Shown here in pieces: positions 7,416-15,010 of a stretch of 17,871 nt of DNA. This stretch comes from Stramenopiles sp. TOSAG23-2 (Eukaryota > Sar). The stretch lies in NCBI GenBank assembly GCA_900128395.1, contig LT649621.1, forward strand, positions 1 through 17,871. Direction: 5' to 3'. The translations under genes were made by a program, and so were the position numbers. A model generated the notes under the pieces. The model did not search any database. It had not been told where the DNA came from and worked only from the letters and a program-made list of their open reading frames with translations. Each line of letters begins with the position of its first letter. Positions within the stretch are counted from its first letter, which is position 1.

Positions 7416-9149
7416 ATGGCCTCCTTTTTTGATGATGATAATAATGATAAGACGGATACAACTGCTGATTTCTTTGCTGATTTTACAAGTAATAATACGG
7501 AAGAAGAAAGTAATAATAATAATAATAAGAAAAAAAGCAAAAAATCGAAAAAGAAGAAAAAATCCAATAACGATGATGGATTTTCATCATCCGATACATC
7601 ATCTTCTTCTTCATCCTCATCATCAGATTCTGATGATGATGATGATGCTATATTAGCTCAATTTATGAATAAGGCATTAAAAGCACCAAACGATGAGGTT
7701 TCAAAACGACGTGGTGCCAATAAACCAGTAACAAATAGTCCAACTCAAAAAACATTAACAAAGAAAAACAATGCAGCGCCATCCTCGCCTGTTGTCATGA
7801 CAGCATTTGGTGTTGTGCAGTATATGCCACCATCAGCAACCAAACAAGCTTCTAATAACAAACGTACAGGACATAAATATTCAATATCATTTGATATGAA
7901 TAGTGAATTGGATATTGTATGGGAAACAGATTGGCGTGGTAAACTAGTACGAGTGAAACAATTTCGTTTAATAGATTCTTTACCTGGCCCTGCTTCCGAC
8001 GATGGAAGAATTAAAATTGGACATACATTATTAGAAATCAATGGAAAACCTATACCAGATGATTTTCATGAAACTGTTTTGTATTTAAAAACATTAACAA
8101 AATCAAAACAACAAATGAAAAATGATGTATTAAAAGATGATAATGACAACGACAACAACAACAATAAAAGTAATAATAAAAAGAAAAAGAAGAACAAAAA
8201 ATCATCTAAATATACATTACGTTTCTTTTCACCAGATGATGCACCAATCAGTCAAAATGCTCTTGCATTAAAAAGTGTAATGAAGGAAGTACATTTACAT
8301 AAAATAGCATTGTACAGAGCACAATCAGAAGGTTTAACAAAAGGATTTATTGAACGATATCGTGGAGATCATATGACAACGTTTCATTTACATCGTGAAA
8401 GTGATAATAAATTTATATGTGGTGTTTCGTGTAAAAAAAATATGCAAGGTGATTTTATTTTTCATACATTAGTTGATATGACATGGGATGCAAAATTGAA
8501 AAATATACCAGTACAACCAAGCTCTGCTACGTATTTAGGTCGAATGGTGAAAAATTATATGGGTACATCATTTACCTTGCATGATTATCGTGTAACAAAT
8601 CCACATGATACGATGGCACCGAAACATCAATTAGCAACAATGGTTTATAAAACAAATGTTAGTGGTGGCGATCCAAATGCATTTACAACTATTTTACCAC
8701 GATATGATGAAGAATATTTAGAAGGGGAACAATTGGAAACGTTGGTCAATCGACATAAATTGTTGAAAAAACGACGAAGTAGTTTAGAGCAAACGATGAT
8801 GGATAAATTACGCCGTAAAAAAGATTTAAAATATGGTTCCATTGAACAGCGAGAGGAAGCAGAATTATTAGTATTGCAAACACAAAAACCAGTTTACGAT
8901 GATCAATTGCAAGCATATACACTTGATTTTGATGGTCGTGTCAAAATGCCATGTAAGCGTAATTTTATTTTATCCGTAGATCCTGAAAATCAACGTTTAG
9001 TCGATGAATTTGGTGAAGGTACGACGTTATTACGCCATGGTAAGGTAAATGAAGATCGTTATTGTTTAGATTATCGTTATCCATTAAGTCCAGTCCAAGC
9101 ATTAGCTATATCATTAACATCGTTTGCTGATAAATTGTTGGTTACTTGA
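7416..9149 (+). CDS. Tubby-like protein with an N-terminal PDZ-like domain
   Basis: 577 aa. The C-terminal Tubby domain (about 308-577) binds phosphoinositides at membranes. It is recognised from the family-typical FICGVSCKKN, the NYMGTSFTLHDYR segment, DFDGRVKMPCKRNFIL (504-519) and the terminal LDYRYPLSPVQALAISLTSFADKL block, which ends at the stop codon as in animal and plant Tubby proteins. Residues about 160-272 resemble a PDZ domain: GKLVRVKQF, then DGRIKIGHTLLEINGKPI, then a final KYTLRFF strand, interrupted by an Asn/Lys/Asp low-complexity insert at 230-265. Residues 1-125 are disordered, with poly-Lys, a Ser run (62-70) and an Asp run. A second charged insert (about 440-490) sits within the Tubby barrel. 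The start context ACAAAATGG is good. The last 73 bp overlap the convergent Rrp40 gene. Function in membrane-linked signalling or trafficking is inferred from the family. Confidence 0.92.
   Translation: MASFFDDDNNDKTDTTADFFADFTSNNTEEESNNNNNKKKSKKSKKKKKSNNDDGFSSSDTSSSSSSSSSDSDDDDDAILAQFMNKALKAPNDEVSKRRGANKPVTNSPTQKTLTKKNNAAPSSPVVMTAFGVVQYMPPSATKQASNNKRTGHKYSISFDMNSELDIVWETDWRGKLVRVKQFRLIDSLPGPASDDGRIKIGHTLLEINGKPIPDDFHETVLYLKTLTKSKQQMKNDVLKDDNDNDNNNNKSNNKKKKKNKKSSKYTLRFFSPDDAPISQNALALKSVMKEVHLHKIALYRAQSEGLTKGFIERYRGDHMTTFHLHRESDNKFICGVSCKKNMQGDFIFHTLVDMTWDAKLKNIPVQPSSATYLGRMVKNYMGTSFTLHDYRVTNPHDTMAPKHQLATMVYKTNVSGGDPNAFTTILPRYDEEYLEGEQLETLVNRHKLLKKRRSSLEQTMMDKLRRKKDLKYGSIEQREEAELLVLQTQKPVYDDQLQAYTLDFDGRVKMPCKRNFILSVDPENQRLVDEFGEGTTLLRHGKVNEDRYCLDYRYPLSPVQALAISLTSFADKLLVT
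7593..7650 (+). repeat. TCA/TCT and GAT trinucleotide tract encoding Ser and Asp runs
   Basis: Codes for the Ser-rich then Asp-rich stretch near residues 57-77 of the Tubby protein. Codon mixing (TCA, TCT, TCC) shows it is an aged rather than fresh microsatellite. Confidence 0.75.
9077..9149. other. 73-bp convergent coding overlap of Tubby and Rrp40 genes
   Basis: The last 24 codons plus stop of the Tubby gene (plus strand) and the last codons of Rrp40 (minus strand) share the same DNA. Both encoded ends are conserved family segments: the terminal Tubby helix/strand and the Rrp40 C-terminal helix. Both 3' UTRs must therefore run into the other gene's coding region. Confidence 0.9.
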
Positions 9150-9919
9150 ATTTCTTTGATATCATTTAAAAATTCACTATTTAAGATTGCATTGTAAATT
9201 AAAATCGTTTGATCGTTTTTTTGTGCACATACCCAAAAACGTCCATTTATACCAACTGCAATTTCAAATGGTACACGACTTGATATTACTTTTAATATTT
9301 TACATTCATTATTTAATAATTTCCTTGCTAAATGCAATGAACAAGTTCCACTTAAACCATTATCTAATTTACCATAATATGCTTCACCAGTCATCCAATC
9401 TTTACGAACACCACTTTTCACTTTACATGATAATTCAGGTTCAATATAAATGCTATCACTAGCAAGACGTGCATATATTAATGATCCTTCTTTTAAATTT
9501 GGATGGTTTCGTTTCGATGCACCATCAAATTCTAATAATGGTAAAAATGCTGCACAACGCCCATTAACATTCACTAAATATCCATTCATTCCTAATTTTT
9601 GTTCTATAATACCAACAATTGGATCACCAATTTTTGGTTGATATCGTTTTTCATTTGTTTCGACCCAAAAATTACCTGGACTTTCAAATTGCAATATTCC
9701 AGATTGCACTACTTGTATTTCATCCGTCTCATGATTCAATGGGTCCTTTACTTGCATCAATCCATTACCAATGACTACGACTCTTGTTACATATTTTTTT
9801 ACAATGTGTGTGATTATATCACCTGCTAAAACAATTTGTGGTTGAAATGTTATTGTCGAATTGACTTGATTTAATAAATCATTTGTCAACGCATCATTAT
9901 CCGTCACCATAGTTGTCAT
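9077..9919 (-). CDS. RRP40: Exosome complex cap subunit Rrp40 (EXOSC3)
   Basis: A non-catalytic RNA-binding subunit on the cap of the RNA exosome, which processes and degrades RNA in nucleus and cytoplasm. At 280 aa it is close to the human protein in length. Residues about 20-75 form the N-terminal domain. An S1 domain occupies about 92-160 (RYQPKIGDPIVGII, then GYLVNVNGRCAAFLPLLEFDGASKRNHPNL). A KH domain follows, with the Rrp40-specific GxNG signature as G223-I-N-G226-RFW. The C-terminal helix (NDVNDIANAW) matches the helix that ends animal Rrp40, which supports the TAA at 9077-9079 as the real stop even though it lies inside the opposite Tubby gene. The start ATG is at 9917-9919; another Met lies at codon 4. 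It is divergent from SPCS1. Confidence 0.93.
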   Translation of the reverse strand: MTTMVTDNDALTNDLLNQVNSTITFQPQIVLAGDIITHIVKKYVTRVVVIGNGLMQVKDPLNHETDEIQVVQSGILQFESPGNFWVETNEKRYQPKIGDPIVGIIEQKLGMNGYLVNVNGRCAAFLPLLEFDGASKRNHPNLKEGSLIYARLASDSIYIEPELSCKVKSGVRKDWMTGEAYYGKLDNGLSGTCSLHLARKLLNNECKILKVISSRVPFEIAVGINGRFWVCAQKNDQTILIYNAILNSEFLNDIKEIQVTNNLSANDVNDIANAWTGLNG

Positions 9920-10271
9920 CTTTTGTTGTTGTTGTTGTTTTGTTTTCTATATCAAAATAAATCTATGTAGATATATGTACAAATATAATACTTTCTTTAA
10001 TTTTATAATCTGATAATTTTATTTTTTGTCCATACGAAAAAGTTCTTTCTTGTTTTTTTTCCCCGTTGCTATCTCTTTCTCTATCTCACACACCATATCT
10101 ATTATTATTTGTATCAATAAAAAAGGTGTTTTGTGAGTCATTTTATGGCTCTAAAAAATTGATATTTTATATGAATAATCATCAATAATATATATATAGA
10201 AATAGAAATATACAAAATGCTAGAAAAATACATATATATATATATATATATATACAAAGAGACACGACAAG
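9920..10271. other. Divergent promoter region between Rrp40 and SPCS1, 352 bp
   Basis: The two genes point away from each other, so this spacer should carry both promoters. It includes a (GTT)n run just upstream of Rrp40 (about 9924-9939, read as CAA/AAC on its own strand), a CT-rich stretch at 10070-10090 and a (TA)n tract at about 10232-10254. No ORF is supported. Confidence 0.6.
10232..10254. repeat. (TA)n microsatellite
   Basis: About 11 TA units, ending 17 bp before the SPCS1 start codon and so likely in the 5' UTR or core promoter. Confidence 0.85.
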
Positions 10272-10532
10272 ATGGATTTCAAAGGACAAGAGTTAGCAGA
10301 GAATATATATCAAATTGTGATTTTAATTTTTGGTATCATTGGTTGGATATATGGATATGTATTAAATGATTTAACGCATAGTTTTCATGTATGGTGTATT
10401 GGTGTCGTTATTGCATGCATTATAGCTATACCAAGTTGGCCATGTTTTAATAGGAACCCAGTAAAATGGTTAGATGAAATTCCAAAAAGACCTGAACCAA
10501 AAAGAAAGAAGAAACCGAAAAAGAATAAGTAA
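10272..10532 (+). CDS. SPCS1: Signal peptidase complex subunit 1 (SPC12 / SPCS1)
   Basis: An 86-aa accessory subunit of the ER signal peptidase complex, which trims signal peptides from secretory proteins. The sequence opens MDFKGQELAENIYQ, matching the M-D-[FY]-x-G-Q-x-x-A-E start of the family. Two membrane segments follow (about 16-32 and 40-56), joined by a short loop. The second ends in a P-S-W-P motif before the conserved P-V-K-W-L. The tail is very basic (KRKKKPKKNK), typical of this subunit, with both termini cytosolic. The length is in the family range (about 80-100 aa). In the family this subunit is non-catalytic and helps shape substrate choice. Confidence 0.93.
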   Translation: MDFKGQELAENIYQIVILIFGIIGWIYGYVLNDLTHSFHVWCIGVVIACIIAIPSWPCFNRNPVKWLDEIPKRPEPKRKKKPKKNK

Positions 10533-10888
10533 AGAGTAATGTAAGAAGTATCGTTTATAGATGTATACATAATATATATATATATATATATGTAGAGAGA
10601 GAAAGACAACCGAAAGATGAAAAAGACATGTATATATATATATATAATAATTGTGTGTAAATACATTTTTATAAAAATTTAAATCTTGTAAAACAAATAT
10701 TCCATATAATATTTTACGTACACAAAAAATAAAAAAACATATAGAGTAAGCAATATTTCTGTTCTTCTAAATATAGAAGCATGAAAATGTTTTATACATC
10801 AATTCAATATAACAAAAAAAAACACACTCCTATATGTCCATCACACACACATAAAATACACTTTTATGTGTGTATCGATATATTATTT
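10533..10888. other. Convergent 3' spacer, 356 bp
   Basis: Lies between the 3' ends of SPCS1 and the SLC12 gene. It is AT-rich with two (TA)n tracts (about 10573-10591 and 10631-10646), a GA-rich stretch near 10594 and AATAAA-like strings near 10727 on the plus strand. It holds two 3' UTRs and no further gene that I can see. Confidence 0.6.
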
Positions 10889-13800
10889 TTACGAATAAAA
10901 TGTTAATACATTTTTTTGATTTCCACGTAAAAAACAAATTGGTGGTGGATTTTCACCTCTATCTGTTAATGCAACTGCTTCTAACCAAGTTAAATATTCT
11001 TTTGCTGTTAATTTATCTGGTACTGCTGGAAATGGTAATGTCATATAAATAAATGTTGAATCTTTACTTTCCTTTGCCATGACTTCACCAACACGTAAAA
11101 ATCGTTTTAATTTACTTTTAAAATTTGCTTGTTGTTCTTTTTTTTTATTTTTATCAAATATATCTGGAAAACGATTGTAACTTTTTTGCGTTGGTTTTGA
11201 ATACATATCAAATGGTTCTACACTTGCAACTGGAATTCGAAATTTTTGAATCATACGCATTACTTGCGCAGTTGTTTGAACCATCATTTGTCTACTACTA
11301 TGTAGAAATACACGTAAATCACACATTCCATGCCATTTCGCCCAGATTGCATGTAAATGCGCAACAAGTAACAATGCACCACCAGTATCTGCAAGCCAAT
11401 AGACATCAATCACTGGTTTACGTTTTGTGTTATTCTCATTGTTGTTAGTATTACCACCACTACCAACACAACAACCATTTACAGTCTTGTTGTTTCCATC
11501 CTCATTTACAAAGTCATCTTCCCATGACGTTTTTTTATTTCCAAAATTATTATCATTATTTTTAATATGTAACAAGCCAACACCATACCGTAATGTCAAT
11601 GCATCGTTAATCATATCAACATATTCCTCTGCAGTCAATATCGGATTTTCATCATCTGTTTCTTCAAAATCTTTACCTACTTTTAATGGCATAATTAACA
11701 TATTTGGCCGCATACTACCAACACCCGCAGTTTGCAATAATTGATGTATTCCATTTGACATTCGTGGAGTAACAATCGTTTCTACTAAAATATCTAAACC
11801 TACAATAAATTTATCTTCATCATCCAATTGATCAATGATAGACAGACGCCGATCAATAATAGCCGGTGGTGGTTTGCCACCACTGAGACTACTATCTTCT
11901 CTTTTTATATCGTCGTTTATTAACTCTGCAATATTGGTCAATGCTTGTTTTTGTTTTTCATCCTCCGTAGCATTGCTATTACCATTTGGTGAATTTGGTC
12001 GTTGTTTCTTTTTTTTCACTTTCGTTAATGCGATTAAAATACGATTAGTTGGTGGTAATAAACGTCGATCACGAAAGACATCTCCAAGTTCATTGAATGA
12101 ACCTACTAATACATCTGCTAAAATGGACAAACCATTTCCTAATTTCAATTGTTTCGCCCATTTTAACATACTATTTTTATGCTTTAATTCAAGTGGTGCA
12201 AGTAAATACAATGGACGCCATGTTTTCGCATGTCGTGCCAAATGCATGCGTTCCAATCGCAACATGCTTTGTCGTGCAACTTGCCATTGTAATCCTTGTT
12301 CCGCTGCACCCCAATTCACTTCAGGTGCTTTTGTCTTTACGTAATAATATAATATAGCACCAATTCCAAGAGTTATCAAGGCTTGGATCCAACTAATGGC
12401 AAACATCACTAATACACATAAAAATGCGGTAAACAAGGATAAATTTGCATTGTAATAATGATATGTAGGTCTCCAACCAGGTGATTTGGAATAACTTGCC
12501 ATGAAACATGCTAAATTAATAAACGTCCGTGTAGCAAGGAAAAAATTTGTAATCAATGGCGCTATGGCATTCAAATCACCAATAATAACCCCAACAAATG
12601 CAACACCAACTGCAAGGAAATAACCACGTACGGGCTCATTATCTTTCTCCCTACCTTTTGCAAAATATTGCAATGGTTGAAATAATTTGTCCTCACAAAC
12701 TGCTTTTAAAATTCTCGGCGCACCAATTAATCCTGCCAACGCACTTGATAGTGTAGATGCGAAAATACCAATAACAACTAATGGTGACCAAACAGCAATT
12801 CGTATCATCAACATGGAATCATCATATAAACCACCTTCCCCACCATCACGTTCACATGTTGCACCAAGAAACCATAAAATCGCCATGTATACCAATGATG
12901 ATACAAAAATCGCTAACATCGTACCAAATGGAATACTTTTTTGTGCATCTTTCAATTCCCCGCTAATATTTGCACCTGCCATCATACCAGTCATTGCTGG
13001 AAAGAAAATGGAAAAAACACTCATGAAACTTTCCCCATCTGGCTGTTGCACTGTTTTACGATAATCAGGCAACCAATTAGTAGCAAAGGTTGTGCTAGAA
13101 TATCCTGTAAATGCCCAACCAGGGGTTGACGGTGTAGTAAAGGTTCCAATAATAAATGCTAATATTCCAATTACTAAAATGACTAATTGAAATAAATCAA
13201 ATTTCACTACCCATGATGCACCTAAACATGCAATGCCTAATAAAACGACCAAAGCAATGCTACCAATGATACGTATATCACCTTGCTTTGTCGTCATGAA
13301 ATTTTCTGGAGATGTACCATATATACCAACAACAGTTTCTGCAAATCCAACTAAATACATCGAGATACTAATTGCATTTGCTAAGCTAAAAATCAAACCA
13401 ATACTACCACCATATGCAGCACCTAAACTACGGCTGATTAAAAAATATGCACCCCCACCTTCCACTTCACCATTTGTTGCAATGGCAGATAATGATGTGG
13501 CAGATAAAATGGATAATAAAAATGATAAAAATATAATGAAAGTTCCATGCAAGACACCAGCATGTGCCGCAACAAAGCCCATTCGCAAAAACATAATTAC
13601 ACCCCAAATATTTAATAAACAACGTGCAACAACGCCATCAAAAGTACCAAAACGTTTTTGCTCAGCTAATTTCGCCCTACTTTGTTTCACTTCTTCCACT
13701 GCTTTCAACCTAGATTCCAATACCACGGTTGGTTGCCCGGCAATAACTGTTGCATAACCAGGGCGGACTTGCACCGTACCTTCTGCGTTATATAAATAGT

Positions 13801-14089
13801 TATCTACATTTGGCATTAATTCAACAGTATTTGCATAGCCACTAGCATATCCGGAATCAACAGTATCTTCTCGTTTAAATGTAATCAATTCAGATTCACC
13901 ACCATCATCATCGTCCTCTTCAGCATTTGTTGATGAAGAGGATGTGACGTTGATATTATTTTCTTTCGTATTTTCAGCGTTATTTATATTATTATTATTA
14001 TTATTATTATCCTCGTTGGTTGATAATTCTATATCAACTTTTACTTCTTCTGTAGTTATTTTCTCGTCATTTTCTTTAGATGTTGACAT
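10889..14089 (-). CDS. Cation-chloride cotransporter, NKCC/NCC-type (SLC12 family)
   Basis: A 1066-aa plasma-membrane transporter coupling Na+, probably K+, and Cl- movement; it serves cell volume and ion balance. The N-terminal cytosolic region (1-150) is acidic with a poly-Asn run. The 12-helix core starts at about 152 with ARCLLNIWGVIMFLRMG, which matches the Na+-dependent branch rather than the KCC branch. Other matches are ATNGEVEGGGAYFLISRSLG (204-223), GGSIGLIF...MYLVGFAETV (227-253, with Y245 at the K+-site tyrosine of NKCC), AGANISGELKD (371-381) and LSSALAGL with S448-S449 at the Na+-coordinating serine pair. The cytosolic C-terminal domain (about 610-1066) has low-complexity inserts and ends in RGN...VLTFYS, the conserved end of animal NKCC proteins. 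No introns are needed. Ion selectivity is inferred from these residues. Confidence 0.93.
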   Translation of the reverse strand: MSTSKENDEKITTEEVKVDIELSTNEDNNNNNNNINNAENTKENNINVTSSSSTNAEEDDDDGGESELITFKREDTVDSGYASGYANTVELMPNVDNYLYNAEGTVQVRPGYATVIAGQPTVVLESRLKAVEEVKQSRAKLAEQKRFGTFDGVVARCLLNIWGVIMFLRMGFVAAHAGVLHGTFIIFLSFLLSILSATSLSAIATNGEVEGGGAYFLISRSLGAAYGGSIGLIFSLANAISISMYLVGFAETVVGIYGTSPENFMTTKQGDIRIIGSIALVVLLGIACLGASWVVKFDLFQLVILVIGILAFIIGTFTTPSTPGWAFTGYSSTTFATNWLPDYRKTVQQPDGESFMSVFSIFFPAMTGMMAGANISGELKDAQKSIPFGTMLAIFVSSLVYMAILWFLGATCERDGGEGGLYDDSMLMIRIAVWSPLVVIGIFASTLSSALAGLIGAPRILKAVCEDKLFQPLQYFAKGREKDNEPVRGYFLAVGVAFVGVIIGDLNAIAPLITNFFLATRTFINLACFMASYSKSPGWRPTYHYYNANLSLFTAFLCVLVMFAISWIQALITLGIGAILYYYVKTKAPEVNWGAAEQGLQWQVARQSMLRLERMHLARHAKTWRPLYLLAPLELKHKNSMLKWAKQLKLGNGLSILADVLVGSFNELGDVFRDRRLLPPTNRILIALTKVKKKKQRPNSPNGNSNATEDEKQKQALTNIAELINDDIKREDSSLSGGKPPPAIIDRRLSIIDQLDDEDKFIVGLDILVETIVTPRMSNGIHQLLQTAGVGSMRPNMLIMPLKVGKDFEETDDENPILTAEEYVDMINDALTLRYGVGLLHIKNNDNNFGNKKTSWEDDFVNEDGNNKTVNGCCVGSGGNTNNNENNTKRKPVIDVYWLADTGGALLLVAHLHAIWAKWHGMCDLRVFLHSSRQMMVQTTAQVMRMIQKFRIPVASVEPFDMYSKPTQKSYNRFPDIFDKNKKKEQQANFKSKLKRFLRVGEVMAKESKDSTFIYMTLPFPAVPDKLTAKEYLTWLEAVALTDRGENPPPICFLRGNQKNVLTFYS
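13987..14010 (-). repeat. AAT/AAC trinucleotide tract encoding poly-Asn
   Basis: A (TTA)n-like run on the plus strand reads as Asn codons on the minus strand, giving the run of seven to eight Asn near residues 28-34 of the SLC12 protein. Confidence 0.8.
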
Positions 14090-15010
14090 GGTGTTGATTA
14101 TTATTATTATCGGGAAAAAAAAAAATTATTACGTATATATTTTATATATATAAATATATGCGTGAAATTGTATATGTAAAGAGAGGGAAAGAGATATGCA
14201 CAGATAAAATTGTAAATATCTATATATCTATATACATATAGACATAGAAGAAAGATGGTTCACTACTTCTATTTTATCAATTTTGATCAATTCAAATGTA
14301 TTTTTAGTAGTTGTATTTCCATGCTATTTTATAACGATTTTTTTAGATGATAATAGATTAAGATGTGCGGTTGTTCGCTCAATTGCTAATAATACAGACT
14401 TTGTGTGTTAATAACTTAATAACATAGACTTATCATTATAAAAATGCTGGAAATGCACACACTTTATATCAGGAAGCACCAGCTGACGGCTCTGATGATG
14501 ACTCTTTTACACAACTTGATCACTCTTGACTTGACTCTTGACTTGACTCTTGGCACCTTTTGATCACTTTTCCAAAAAACCAATCCTGATGGTGTGGCAA
14601 TCTTTTTTGTCTTTTTTTGTTGAGGCAGACTGGCAGACTTCCTGGACTTCTATTATTATTTATATTATTTTTATTATTATTACTCTTACCACAGTGGTAT
14701 AATACTTACATACACTTCTTTTACATGTAGTAAATACTAATAATGAATAAACATATATGTATATATTATACATACACAAACTACAAAAGGAATAGTTCAA
14801 ACTTAAATAAAAGATCAATTTTTTGCATATTACTAAATATATAAATTTAAATAATTTAAATCATATATAAACCATATATATCAATTATTTGTCTATAAAA
14901 ATCTGAATATAAATGTATATATATGAATAATTGAAATATACAAACGGGAGGGGTATATATTATAGTAGAATAATCTATTTTTTGATACTTTTTATATACA
15001 CATATATATA
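14090..15010. other. Divergent intergenic region, 921 bp
   Basis: Separates the divergent SLC12 and HECT genes and should hold both promoters. The flanks are very AT-rich with TA tracts. A middle island (about 14455-14645) is less AT-rich and carries nested short repeats, described separately, plus a 13-bp near-perfect palindrome TACCAC-A-GTGGTA at 14687-14699. The longest ATG-initiated frame I checked here (from 14254) is about 31 codons and unremarkable. No gene is supported. Confidence 0.6.
14516..14568. repeat. 12-bp tandem repeat flanked by TTGATCACT copies
   Basis: The unit ACTCTTGACTTG occurs at 14522-14533 and 14534-14545, followed by a partial third copy (14546-14552). TTGATCACT is present at 14516-14524 and again at 14560-14568. 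An 8-bp tandem GGCAGACT follows at 14624-14639. It may be a cluster of factor-binding sites or slippage products. Confidence 0.75.

Noticed and set aside
7429-7656. 75-aa frame overlapping the Tubby N-terminus
   Set aside because: An out-of-frame reading of trinucleotide repeats, giving runs of Met, Ile, His and Lys.
13233-13757. 174-aa open frame antisense to the SLC12 gene
   Set aside because: It lies wholly within conserved transporter coding sequence and its composition mirrors the opposite strand; no domain is recognisable. The same applies to the antisense frames at 11835-12344 and 12687-13064.
14254-14349. Short ATG frame of about 31 codons in the SLC12-HECT spacer
   Set aside because: Too short, with no conserved feature and ordinary AT-rich composition.
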